Translations under genes and position numbers: made by a program
Assembly (NCBI GenBank): GCA_963921425.1
Contig: OY992840.1
Span: 19,632,621-19,696,620 of the forward strand
Direction: 5' to 3'
DNA: 64,000 nt
Origin: Dryas octopetala
Lineage: Eukaryota; Streptophyta; Magnoliopsida; Rosales; Rosaceae
The notes under the pieces: model-generated
The model's input: only the letters and a program-made list of their open reading frames with translations
What the model was told of the DNA's origin: nothing
The model's database searches: none
In this document: one piece after another, positions 26,116 through 39,628 of the stretch
How the letters are laid out: each line of letters starts with the position of its first letter
Position numbering within the stretch: the first letter of the stretch is position 1

Positions 26116-28945
26116 AGGGAACCAAGGTATGATACCTCTATTTTACTTGCCCTCTAATGCTCCTCTTTCTTTTTCTTTTCTTCTTTATTGAGATGATATT
26201 GTTGTCTTGTTCCTGCACGTTAAATAACTGATTAGAAATTTTTTTTTGTCTACCCTGATAGTTTTGATGAAATACCATTCTATCTTTTGTTTATAGATCA
26301 CCTCTCGTCTATAAGTGTCTGCATTGTGACAGTTCGGTTACTGTGCAGACTGAAGATGCCAAGCTGGTGGTGTTAGTAAATCTCCAAGGCAGAGGTGATT
26401 ATTGTCGCCCGCAAAATCAGTGGGGTCCATGCAGCAGGATGAATGTGCATTGCATCTATCATGCAGCAAAGTGTACAAAAACAGGCTAAAACTAGTGCAA
26501 GAAATCAGAATGAGCACCTGGAGTGGTTAACCTAAACCTCTGAACTGCAGTTATTGTGCATGCATCATTATAGCCCATAATATGCAACTGAAAGAGTCGC
26601 AGGATAGAAAGTCATGTCTTGTTAATTGTTATCATTTTCGAGGCTGTCATCAGATGAGCACCAAAATTTAGAGAGTTGATTTCATAATTGTAAGTAAGTA
26701 TAAGTAAAAGAATACCGAACCGTATGACCTTTAAGCTTTGGAGAACTACTACTGCTTAAATGTAAAATTAATGGAGCTATAACAGATTGACAATACCTTC
26801 TGCTGACTTAGTGCTTTGTTAACGTGTACATGTTTGGGCAGCAAGATTATGAGTTCTGTATCTTTCACTTTATGTTCTTTAGAATAGTTTTATATTTTTA
26901 TTTTTTTGGGGCTTGGAAGGTACAATCAGTCTCTGGGATATTCATAGCATAGACCTGTTGTTATAACTTAACTTACAGATTACAATGCTAGCAGTCCCAT
27001 CATAATTTTCTTGTCATCCATTTTATGTTATAATTATATTCATGCTATATAGCCTATATGTTATGCGATGCTTCATAATGGGTGCGTGGATCCCAAACCT
27101 CTAATTTTATGTACGGGTTAAGCAATGTTAATCCCCTACAAATCACACAGGCAGGGTAGATTGAATCCCAAACCTCTAAACCTCAAAGGAATAAAAGTAA
27201 CATTAATTTCCATGGAGATTGATATGCTAAATAACGCCACAACCTTAAACTATAAGTGTGGTCATGAATTAGAGGGCTAGAAATTGAGCTAGGACAACCA
27301 AGATCTCAGATTTTCAGTTGAGATGCTGATTGAATGCATGGTTTAGTGAAGATATAAAGGCCCTGGATACCATGACTGTTGATATATAAATGACCATTCA
27401 TCAGGCTCGGTGAAGCTAGGTCTATACAAGAGAGGAGGAGCCCTATCAAACGGAAATATTTTACTTTACCGCTTGCAATATCTGGACTTCATTGGGTTAC
27501 ATTCAAGTAATTTCAAGCGCACATATAGATCTTAAGCAGGCACAAGAACTCAACTTCTTTGCCAGTGCTGCAAATACAACTGATTCCCAACAAATTATAT
27601 AAAATTATGATCCTATTACATGCTGAACATAACTATGAATGGCACAAGATATCATAAGAAGTGCAGACGTTACTGCCACCAATTCGAATCGGTAACCTCC
27701 AGTCCTTCACCAACAAAACCATCAAAACCCAATTTTCTTCCCCTTTACAATCGTGTCTCTGTCATATAGAATGGAAATTGCTCTTACAGAGCTCTGCCCG
27801 AAATTCCAAACTTGCAGTTTGACCAAGCCCTCGGCATCTTTAGACATCTATCAGATGAAACACATACACGACTATGCAAAAGTGCAAACATGATTATACA
27901 AGATTTTTTCTGACTAAAGCATAAAATATTTTGTGATAACTGTTGAAATGTATTGTCTTGTTAAAGTAGTGATGATTCTCAAGAATGCAAGTAATTAAGG
28001 ACTCATGACCACTTGAATTTTCTGAAACCTAAGTGAGGCATGAGCCCAAGTGTTGTGCAAGCTTGGAGACGCTGAAAAATTGTCTTCTAAAATTGCTAGA
28101 ATAGCAACTTCGCAAAATACGCCTATGTCCTAGCAAACAATATACGCCTAGGCCACCAACTTCTAGAATATTCAAAGTACATGGATTTATCGAAAACGTC
28201 CCAAATTAACTGCATTTACACATAAAATTTAAAACAATTCTAACTTTTGAACATCAAAACAAGTATACATATATAGAAGGTCAAGAACCGAGCTAGGATG
28301 TAATAGGAACAATACAAGGGTTCCTTTTGCTTACTTATATCTAAATCCTAGCATCAGTCTTTTAAAAGTTTTAAAACAGTAATGTAGACGAAATACAAAT
28401 GAAGCAAAACTGTAGCTTATTAGAATGTTGATTGATTAACACATAACTTATAACTTAAAATAGGTACGCTTTTTGTGCCCACTGCCTTGAGCTTCACCAA
28501 GAGTAAATTTAAAAGCTACATGTAAGGCTAGGGCTTAAGGTCTGCATAAGTGCACTTCTAATATTTTCAAAAGACAGCAGCCAATCAATGATAACTGCAG
28601 AAATAAGGGAAGAGGTAATCAAATACATTACCTTTTCTTTTTGGAAACTATAGTACAACACACCAAGAAATTTGGGGGCACGACATTTATTTTTCTTATA
28701 ACCTGCAGTGGAACCTGAATCCTCTTTGAAGAAGAACATCAGAAACAAAAAAAAAAAAATGATTTGCATTAACTCTAACAAAAGATGCTTTTGGCAATCA
28801 TTCCTTATCAATTGGAAGTCTGATAATGGAAGTTTGCAGCACTTCAACTGGAAATGGACAAAAAAGGTCACATACAAAACAGACACTAGAAAATAAACTA
28901 TATTAAAACATAAAGAACAGATCCCTGGTATAAATTATCCAGTTC
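26116..28945. other. 3' flank of WVD2-like gene and intergenic DNA
   Basis: Sequence to about 26500 is probably the 3' UTR of the WVD2-like gene, possibly spliced at 26127 with an acceptor-like site near 26297. The rest is AT-rich with no supported gene. The last part is 3' flank of the minus-strand PPR gene. Confidence 0.45.
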
Positions 28946-30532
28946 CTATAGTTGACTGTAAACTTTAGAGAACCTGCTTTTCAAATCTTCAGCCAAACCT
29001 GTTCTTCCTTCTTTGGAGAGTCGTTTCAAAACTCTTACATACACAGAAAAATTTGGTTTAAGACCCTTATTCATCATTTCAGTCAGAATATTTTGTGCAA
29101 TGACTACATTATCTTCATCCAGATAAAGCCTTGCAAGCATGCTGTAAACCGAATTGTAAGAGCAGTTGTATTTAACACCTGAATCAATGACGTACTTATA
29201 TGCTTCTTCATATCTCCCCGCCTTAAAATAACCATTGACAAACGCAGCATGCGTTGTAAGTCGAGGTTTAATGCCCCTCAACTCCATTTTATCAAGTAAC
29301 TTGCTTGCAAAATCAAAATTGCCATGTTTGCAAGAGTAACAAATAAATATTTCAAAGGTTATTCCATCAGGAACACAAGTACTTCCAACCATCTGTTCAA
29401 GTAATTTAGTAGCTTCAGCAGGTTTATTGTTCTTCCATAAGCTACTGATTATATAATTGTAAATATAGGCATCTGGGTCACAATCCACTTGCCTCATCTC
29501 ATCAAGCATATCCATAGCTCCACCAAAATTGCATCTTCGACATTTTTCCCTTATCATGATATTGTAATAAGATCTCTTCCTCTCTGTTATCTGCATCAAA
29601 AACTCCGCCATTTCAAACGAACCCAAGACACTGAACATCTCAATCAAAGAGCACACACCAGTGCCTCGACATGATCCACCAACTTCATTCAATACCTCTA
29701 CCACTTTCCTCACAGTAGCCTCCTTTGAGGACGAACGGGATACAAACCGAAATGCCTTTTGGGAGAGACAAATTCCTTTTGGCTGAAAGTCATTCAATAT
29801 GCAACGCATCAAGGCATAATCATCTAACTGCCCACAATTATCAATAACCAAGCTGCAAATTTCATTTCTATAACAACAATTGGGTTGCGAGCCTCTAATC
29901 CAATCATAAAAACGTAAAGCAGATACTTTTTCGCGATTCAACACCTGGAAAATCCGAGTTACAGAGGCAATAGATAGACTTACATTCATTGAATTCAACT
30001 TTGACTCCAAATCATTCTCACCCCTTCTAATCATATCAATAATTTCCGAAACTTGCTTTGAAGTCGCATTCGGTCTAACCCCTTCAATACCCACATTCCC
30101 AAATCCACAGTTCTCATTAGAACTTGAAGTTCCTAGTGGTGTAGAAGACGAAACCACATCAGAAGACGCAGTGGAAAACGATTGAAAGCGTCCATGATAT
30201 TGATGTTTAAGCAAGTAAAGATTCACTAACAGAACCTTATCAATAAAACTCGTGTACACATGTAAAGATTGCGACTTTTGAGAAAATGGGAATGGTGAAG
30301 CGCAAACTGAGGGAGACCCAAGTGAGGAAATCAAGGAACTTGGAGAATTAAAAGCAGTTTTTGTGTGAAACTGATTTGAATTCAAGAAAGTTGGGGTTTT
30401 GCGAAGAAATGTGGGAGCATGAAATGGGTGTTTGGGTTGTGATAATAGAGAGTAAAGATTGCCAGTGTTCGAGCAGTACCTGAACCTTCTCATAGTGCTA
30501 GGATCTTCAAGGAGAACATTGACTGAGCTCAC
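28946..30532 (-). CDS. P-class pentatricopeptide repeat protein, probably organellar
   Basis: One uninterrupted frame of 528 codons, as is usual for plant PPR genes. The first 150 residues are Ser/Phe/His-rich and basic, like an organellar presequence. The Met at residue 14 (30493), starting MRRFRYCSNTGNLYSLLSQ, is an equally good or better start for a mitochondrial signal. The C-terminal half, from about residue 315, holds P-type repeats such as YNIMIREKCRRCNFGGAMDM, AYIYNYIISSLWKNNKPAEA and FEIFICYSCKHGNFDFASKL. No E or DYW editing extension is present, so RNA stabilisation, splicing or translation in an organelle is more likely than editing. The specific orthologue is not recognised. Confidence 0.9.
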   Translation of the reverse strand: MSSVNVLLEDPSTMRRFRYCSNTGNLYSLLSQPKHPFHAPTFLRKTPTFLNSNQFHTKTAFNSPSSLISSLGSPSVCASPFPFSQKSQSLHVYTSFIDKVLLVNLYLLKHQYHGRFQSFSTASSDVVSSSTPLGTSSSNENCGFGNVGIEGVRPNATSKQVSEIIDMIRRGENDLESKLNSMNVSLSIASVTRIFQVLNREKVSALRFYDWIRGSQPNCCYRNEICSLVIDNCGQLDDYALMRCILNDFQPKGICLSQKAFRFVSRSSSKEATVRKVVEVLNEVGGSCRGTGVCSLIEMFSVLGSFEMAEFLMQITERKRSYYNIMIREKCRRCNFGGAMDMLDEMRQVDCDPDAYIYNYIISSLWKNNKPAEATKLLEQMVGSTCVPDGITFEIFICYSCKHGNFDFASKLLDKMELRGIKPRLTTHAAFVNGYFKAGRYEEAYKYVIDSGVKYNCSYNSVYSMLARLYLDEDNVVIAQNILTEMMNKGLKPNFSVYVRVLKRLSKEGRTGLAEDLKSRFSKVYSQL

Positions 30533-31247
30533 AACGGAAGCAGAGGAGAGCTGACAAAGGAAAAGGGTTTGTGTTTAAACTTTAAAGAGGCATGGAGTCT
30601 GGGACTGCGTTTGTTTAGTTAAAGGGGTGGGATTGGCCAAATTACACGAATGGTGCAGCGGTTTGGCCTTTTTTACATGTTCGTCCTCAAGGTCAATTTT
30701 TCTCTTTTTTTTTTTTTTGCCATGCAACTTTTCTCTTTAACACTCACTGAAACATCATGTGGAGTAAGAAATACGTGTCGAGTAAGAAATAAATCTACCC
30801 TTTGTAGTACACCAAAAAAAAAAAACGAGAAAAACAAGCTTATTGATGTTTAAGCATGATAATTTAGAATCTCATGATAATCATTAAAAATACATAATTT
30901 TTTCTCATGATATTTTTGTGTTTATGTTGGTTTATTGATGTTTAAGCATGAAAAATAAGCTTAAATTTTGTGCTTATTTATTCTATTAAATTATTAGTGC
31001 AATTTTGTTTTGGTTGTTTTGATTCCTTACTCGATATGGTGGTGTACTATAAAATGTAGATTTATTTCTTACTTGACATGTTTTTCTTACATAAGCATGA
31101 GAAAAAAAAATTAATAAACTAATATAAAATACAAAATTCAAGCTTATTAAGTCATACGCATTATACTTTCAACAGTAAAAAATAATAATTATTGTTTGTC
31201 ACAACATTCAAACAGTGACAACCAATATTATTATTTGTTTTTTAACA
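30533..31247. other. Intergenic, upstream of PPR gene
   Basis: Promoter side of the PPR gene, then AT-rich DNA with several ttattgatgtttaagcatga repeats around 30840 and 30930. No gene supported. Confidence 0.5.
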
Positions 31248-31466
31248 TTACAAATAGAATAATGCTATATTTACCACATTCTTATACCATATTTTTATAC
31301 CATCTTACGTGTCATTATTTTACTGGACAAAGTTTTTCTTTTTCTTTTTAGATTTTTGTTTTTATTTTTTAGTATCCAATGCATGAATGCCATGTAAGTT
31401 GCCACATAAGGTGGTATGAAATTATGGTATAAAAATGTGGGATGTCTAGCACTATTGTTACAAATA
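31248..31466. mobile_element. 201-bp Mutator-type MITE, copy 1
   Basis: The element body is 31257-31457. It is flanked by the perfect 9-bp duplication TTACAAATA at 31248-31256 and 31458-31466. Terminal inverted repeats start aataatgctatatttacc on the left and, reverse-complemented, aatagtgctagacatccc on the right, followed by a shared CACATTYTTATACCAT block. It has no coding capacity. A 9-bp duplication points to the Mutator superfamily. A second copy of the same length lies at 50541-50741 in inverted orientation. Confidence 0.85.
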
Positions 31467-31654
31467 TTATGTAAATTGATAAAAGTGTAGAATGAACCTA
31501 TATATATCACTTTCTTTTTGGATTTATTTATCATTTTATTTTAATTTACTATTTTACGATTTATCATACCGATTAATTTTGTTTCATGTCGTATATATTG
31601 TTGCAGAAAGTGCATTTCCGCCGGAGACTTTCCCATTTTCGTTCGATATAAAAA

Positions 31655-32522
31655 GAGTGCTGCTATTTGCACACCCTAAATTTCTCTTTGCACACCCTTT
31701 CTTGAAAAAAAAAAAAAAACTCAAGGGAAAAGACCATTTGGCCCTTCCCTCACCCACACACCCCCATCCATTTTTCTTTTTGCACACCCTCCCTAAACAG
31801 AAAAAAAAAACACACACACACACCCAAAACTCACACACCCCATCCCCATCTCCCCCCCCCCCCACGTACACACCCCCTCCCCACCTCTCCACCATGCTGC
31901 ACCACCCTCCCCGCGCGCAGCACCACCACCGTGCGCCCACCACCCTGCTGCACCACCCTCCCCGCGCCCACCACCATGCTGCACTACCCTCCCCGCGCGC
32001 AGCACCACCACCTTGCGCCCACCACCCTGCTGCACCACCCTCCCCGCGCGCAGCACCAGCACCGTGCGCCCACCACCCTACTGCACCACTCTCCCCGTGC
32101 CCACCACCATGCACCACCCCTCTCTCTCCTCCATGCTGCACCACTCTCCCCGCGCCCAACCCAGCCCCGACCACCCCACCCCTCTCTCTGTTTTTTTTCC
32201 CTCCGCCGATCACCACCTTCCTCGCACCAGCAGCACCACATTCCTCGCAGAACCACCACCGCGCGCCACCACCTTCCTCGCAGCTAGCTCACCGTCGCGC
32301 GCCGGAGAGAAGATAACTTAAAAAAAAAAAAATTGGAGTGGGTTCGGCGGACCAGTGCCGAACCCGATGGTTTCGTTCGGTAAGTACCCACCGAACAATC
32401 CTATTCTATTCGGCGGGTACCTGTCGAACGAAACCACCGGGTTCGGCACTGGTCCGCCGAACCCGCTGCATTTTTTTTTATTTAATTTGTTTGGCTGTCT
32501 GCTGGGTGAGAGGAGAGAGGGA

Positions 32523-32557
<35 letters not shown>

Positions 32558-33078
32558 GGGGTGGTCTGGGCTGGGTTGGGCGCGGGGAGAGTGGTGCAGC
32601 AGGGAGGAGAGAGAGGGGTGGTGCATGGTGGTGGGCACGGGGAGAGTGGTGCAGCAGGATGGTGGGCGCACGGTGGTGGTGCTGCGCGCGGGGAGGGTGG
32701 TGCAGCAGGGTGGTGGGCGCAAGGTGGTGGTGCTGCGCGCGGGGAGGGTAGTGCAGCATGGTGGTGGGCGCGGGGAGGGTGGTGCAGCAGGGTGGTGGGC
32801 GCACGGTGGTGGTGCTGCGCGCGGGGAGGGTGGTGCAGCATGGTGGAGAGGTGGGGAGGGGGTGTGTACGGGGGGGGGGGAGATGGGGATGGGGTGTGTG
32901 AGTTTTGGGTGTGTGTGTGTTTTTTTTTTCTGTTTAGGGAGGGTGTGCAAAAAGAAAAATGGATGGGGGTGTGTGGGTGAGGGAAGGGCCAAATGGTCTT
33001 TTCCCTTGAGTTTTTTTTTTTTTTTTTTTAAGAAAGGGTGTGCAAAGAGAAATTTAGGGTGTGCAAATAGCAGTACTC
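31655..33078. mobile_element. Foldback element 1, with arms of about 0.6 kb and a GC-rich palindromic core
   Basis: The left end GAGTGCTGCTATTTGCACAC and the reverse-complemented right end GAGTACTGCTATTTGCACAC match, and the two arms stay complementary for roughly 600 bp. Both arms contain C-rich or G-rich tandem blocks (CTGCACCACCCTCCCCGCG and its complement), the AAACACACACAC-type tract and a poly(A)/poly(T) stretch. The core, about 32338-32470, is a second palindrome built around GGTTCGGCGGACCAGTGCCG. The left arm carries about 130 bp that the right arm lacks (near 32190-32320). AT-rich flanks TATAAAAA and TATTAAAA may be a decayed 8-bp duplication. The long Pro/His-rich open frames here are a by-product of the GC-rich repeats. 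Confidence 0.8.
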
Positions 33079-33353
33079 TATTAAAAAAAGGGCATTTAGA
33101 TGAACGGTTTATACGCGCATCACGCTTACTAATAATCTGGCCACTAGAAACACGCCACGTAAGCAAAAGTTAGGGTCTGCGGCACACCACGTTCCCACAT
33201 TGCTTCTTCGTCTGGAATATTCTGCGTAAAATAAATTTGAGTCGGTCGCTTTCTAGAAAAACCTCGCTGCGGTGCGGTACGCGACTCTCATATTGAAATC
33301 TACAAACCCTAAAAGCTCTCTCTGTCTCTCTCTCTCTCTCGCTCTCTAGAGAA
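33079..33353. promoter_or_regulatory. Promoter and 5' UTR of the cytochrome c gene
   Basis: Only 275 bp separate the foldback element from the cytochrome c start codon, so the promoter must lie here or reach into the transposon. The leader just before the ATG is a CT-rich tract, common in plant 5' UTRs. No clear TATA box was identified. Confidence 0.4.
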
Positions 33354-35533
<2,180 letters not shown>

Positions 35534-36962
35534 GCACATTTTCATTCTACTAGATCCCCTATTCCATTTTGCAGTCATTGGAGGGTACTTCATACAAAGC
35601 GGATAATTACTATTTTTCTTGCCAATAAATTGGACCGTCTAGGTCTGCATTCTTGTTTGCATGTCGAGCTTGCTTTTGCCTTTCTAGGAAGAGGTTGCTG
35701 TATTTGGCAAACACAACATCCAATTCAATTAGCTGTTGTGACTAGATTTCATGAATTTGGTGAAATACCAGTTTTACTAATGATGAATTTTATTGCTACA
35801 TTAGCAACTTAAAATGATTGGATGGGCATTTTTTTGACATGGTAGAATATGTTTAGTATGGTTGGGTTGCTAAATTGGTCTATACATGTTTAACTAAATC
35901 ATGCTGTGTTTATGTTGGTTTTCTCTGGTAAAGTGGTGCTAGCAAAGGAAAATTTGCGTTTGATTGCACTGAAGATCCTTGTGATTAGCAGTAAATCCAT
36001 TTGTGTCAATCTCCTGGCATTTGAGAGATAAAATCGGTTGCCCGAAAATTTGAACATCAAAAGTTACAGTGTGTAATTATTAGTAAAAGACCTGTTGCAA
36101 TTGAACCTGTTTTGATAGTTACGTATATGATGACTGCTGCTGCCGAGTTTCACCGTGTGCACCGCTTGTAAAGAAGTGAAGTAATAATGGACAGATAGAT
36201 AAGAACTATATTATTATATTCTCTTCAACTATATTGATGACCGTTTAACTAACGGTTTGATTATCTAATTTTAGTGTAATACCACACAATGTCATATAGT
36301 TTGATATAACATAATAATATTTCATTGCCTATTATGATCGATTCTCAAAAGAAAAAGAAAATTGATCCTTACTTAGATTCACAATTTATTCGCAACAAAA
36401 CATTATTCTACACGTCAAATGTCCAAAATTAAATCCTAGGACTCACAAATTCACAATGTTTTTAATCTCTTTTTACCTTCCACTTAGACATCTTCTCGAT
36501 CTATCCTATCTACACCATAGATGCTCTTCTTAATACGAAATAAAACCCAAAAAGACCAGGGTGGTCTTAAACCATCTCTCTCCCTACATCATAAATGTTT
36601 ATCTTCTCTGCCTTGAGCACTACACCATAACATCATGACCAATTTTTCCAAGAACAATGTTATTTAGACCACATTTTATTCACCATTTTGCTGACCAACT
36701 TAACCCATTTAAGTGAGTCTCACACAGAACTAGGAGATAATATATCATGAGCTCAATCACGTCCAATACACCCAAAAAGAAAATTCGAGTAATCAAACTA
36801 GCTATAAGCCTATAAACTAAATTATATATAAATATTTATTCCCAAAGAAGCATTACTTTTTGTCAATCAAGTCAACATTATGAAAAGTTTGAATAGAACA
36901 AAGAAATAAAATTTAAAGTACCAATAGTAATAAAAATCTTGCAATTAGAAAAAATTTTAATT
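35534..36962. other. 3' UTR of cytochrome c and intergenic DNA
   Basis: 3' flank of cytochrome c followed by AT-rich intergenic sequence. No gene or clear element boundaries found. Confidence 0.5.
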
Positions 36963-38006
36963 GGTAGTGTTGATGCAAATTTCCGTAAGAGAGATGCAAC
37001 AACTTAGAGGTGGTGACTTGGCTGATCCGAAGCCCTGCTGGATGATGACGTGAGATCTTCCTGTAGACAAACACAAGATCAAAGGAGATGGACCGGTGTG
37101 GTACCAGCCAAACACGCTCCGATGATGAAGTCAGTGATGGTGTTTGATGATAGGTGAGGAAGAAACAAAGGATGAACTTGGGAGAATAGGAAGAACAAGG
37201 CAAAAGTTCTGGGTTATTCTCAGCAAGTTGGGTATGCTCTTGGGTGAGTGGGAATTTTTGTATAAGTGTTTTTTAGATTGGTTGATAGATCCCCATTTTG
37301 CACATATGAGTTGGTATGTATAGGCAAAGGAGATTGTGATGAGTAAGTTACCTGCATGTGACTGGCTGGTTGAGAAAGATCCACAAGTTCGGTCGTGAAC
37401 AGTGGCATGCACAGCTACCCACCTCCTTTGCATTCAATGCTGCATTGAATGCAAGTATGGAAGATCCAGGTGAACTGCCCCAATAGTCATGAATGCAGGC
37501 TAGGTTGTCTTTTTTGTCAGAAGACTTCTGTCAGGTGCATTTAAGTGTGGCGGTTCACCCCAACATGATCTTCCTGGGAATGGCGGCGGAGAGCCGAGCC
37601 GAGCCGAACACATGATCTTATGCGTATACATGAAGCCCATGTGTGATCGGATCGGACACGGAATTCCAGGCCGATCCGGTCCAATTGATAGGGGTCCTTC
37701 CGAGCCCTGCGTGGCCGACGCCAGAACTCGAAAGGAGGGTATTCCTGCGCCGAGCCGAGCCGAACCGGAATGACTGGAAAGATGGACACTCAACCCCTTG
37801 GAAGATCATCGGTTCAGCTCGGACCGGGCACGGAGGACTCGGCATGGAGACCCGATCTGAGCTGGCTGGGGAAATGCTGAGCAGCGATGATGTGGAAGTC
37901 AAAGTCTGACCACGGAGAAGTCAAACATTGAAGTCAGGTCTGACCAGCCACGTGTCCGACCCTGACTGGCTGTTGGATCGGTGTGGGTTTATCCACAAAC
38001 AGGTAG
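36963..38006 (-). mobile_element. Solo LTR of an LTR retrotransposon, 1034 bp
   Basis: The body 36968-38001 begins TGTTGATGC and ends CCACAAACA, giving TG..CA ends. The 5-bp duplication GGTAG stands at 36963-36967 and 38002-38006. The segment is GC-richer than its surroundings. On the minus strand the 3' part resembles LTR R/U5 sequence as I remember it from large plant retrotransposons (the region reading GGAGCGTGTTTGGCTGGTAC), so the minus orientation is favoured. No second LTR, gag or pol is nearby, so it is probably the product of LTR-LTR recombination. Confidence 0.75.
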
Positions 38007-39628
38007 CCCTAAAATTATTTTGCTGGTCCATATTCTTTCTTGGCACATATGCTTTCGTGCTGGGTAACATGCAAAAGAAAAGAGTAGTCAACAGCTAGCA
38101 GTAGTGCAGATCATAGCATGCTTTAATTGTGAGTTGCTGCTGCTGCTGCTAAGCTAGGTGGGATCAGTTTCCTCTTTAACGTTATAATGTTTGAGGTTGT
38201 CCAAACCAGACCACAAAAGTTCTTTTGCTTTTTAGATGATCATCAACTCATTCATAATCATGATAAGTACTGTTATTAGCTACAGCTGCCAACTTCAGAA
38301 ATCAGAAACCATTAAAGCTTTGAAATTTGAAAGACAAAACTTTGGAGAGGAGATTTACGCAAAAAACAAAAAAAGTTTCAAGTTTGAAGAGAAGGAGAAC
38401 TTCTTCTACCACTCCCCATTTCTTTAAGTCCATGGCTTATTATGTCAAGGCACATGTACATTGTTTAATTGTTTTAGCAGGCCCAAAACAATGATTACTG
38501 ATTAGTGATTATTTTGGGTGCTATCTTCTTTCTTAATGATAAACTTTAAATTGGCACATGTTTCTCAAGAGAAACCAGATGGTGAGGAAGCCAACAAGCC
38601 CCATTTCACCTCCTAAAATACATTTTAAAAAAAGCAAACTTTTACCATAAAGATGTAACAAGTAATGGGAGGATATTGAAACTCAAGGAAGAAATTTGAC
38701 CATCCCATGTACTTTAGAGTTTAGAACACCACAAACTAAGACACCCAGATCATTAATTTCATCAAAACAAAACAAATAATAATGGATTTTCTGCCATACC
38801 AGATGATATTATGTCATTCTCCAATAAATTTCATATTGCTGTTCTTATACTAGCTGATATCAATTCATGTGTCATAATAAAATTCGTTTGAGGGTTTCTA
38901 ATATCAATTCATTAATATATTGTGATGACGTGGCCCAGTGGAGGGCATTAGAGTGATTATAAGTGGTCATGATTTTTCAAAATGCAGAGAAATGCACCTC
39001 ATTTTAACTGCATGCACACAATCAAAACAGATAGAAAACCACAGCAAATTAAAACTTACACCAGAAGAGGGCAGACAAGATATTACACACCATTAGCAGC
39101 AAGCTCAGGGGCACAAAATAGTGAAACCAAATGCAAATGCAGAGTAGTTGGGACATGGGAGAAGGGCATCTCATTCTGACATTTACTGCAAAAAGCTGTT
39201 AAAAAGGAGTCAAACATAGTACAAGGCTACAAGCTAGCTCCAGCAGAACACCCAAAACAAGCTAAAACCACAAAACAAATTAAAAACACTACACAAAGAA
39301 AGTGAAAGAGCCTTCCTTGACTCAAACACAAAGCAAAGCAGAACCTCAAAAACTTTCCTTGACTCTGAGTGTAAGCTTCCCGATCTCTCATGTGTTTCTA
39401 TTGTTTTTTCTCTCTCTTTTTTAAGGCAGAGGAGCTAGATCCTTCTTGTTTTTGTGTCATTGTGTATACGCCCTTTTGGACATACTCAAGCATTTGTCTT
39501 GATCAATAGTTGTTGGTGTACAATCTATGTCTTCACTCTTCAGTTCATTGATTTCTTTGTTTTTTTCTTTCCCAAGTATAATAATATTGTACTGAAAATC
39601 ATCCACTCAACTCATAATACAGGTCAAA
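38007..39628. other. Intergenic, upstream of the B3 gene
   Basis: AT-rich, with a short (GCT)n run near 38140. No supported gene. The last part is probably the 5' leader of the B3 gene. Confidence 0.5.

Noticed and set aside
28509-28886. 125-codon minus-strand frame beyond the PPR stop
   Set aside because: AT-rich, Phe/Leu-rich translation with no PPR motif; likely 3' flank.
31492-33173. Long Pro/His/Ala-rich and Gly/Trp-rich open frames on both strands
   Set aside because: They are translations of the GC-rich tandem blocks of the foldback element, open in several frames and on both strands at once. No domain, start context or splice pattern.
37541-37909. Overlapping open frames of 80-97 codons on both strands
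   Set aside because: Inside the solo LTR; GC-rich composition explains them and no retroviral domain is visible.
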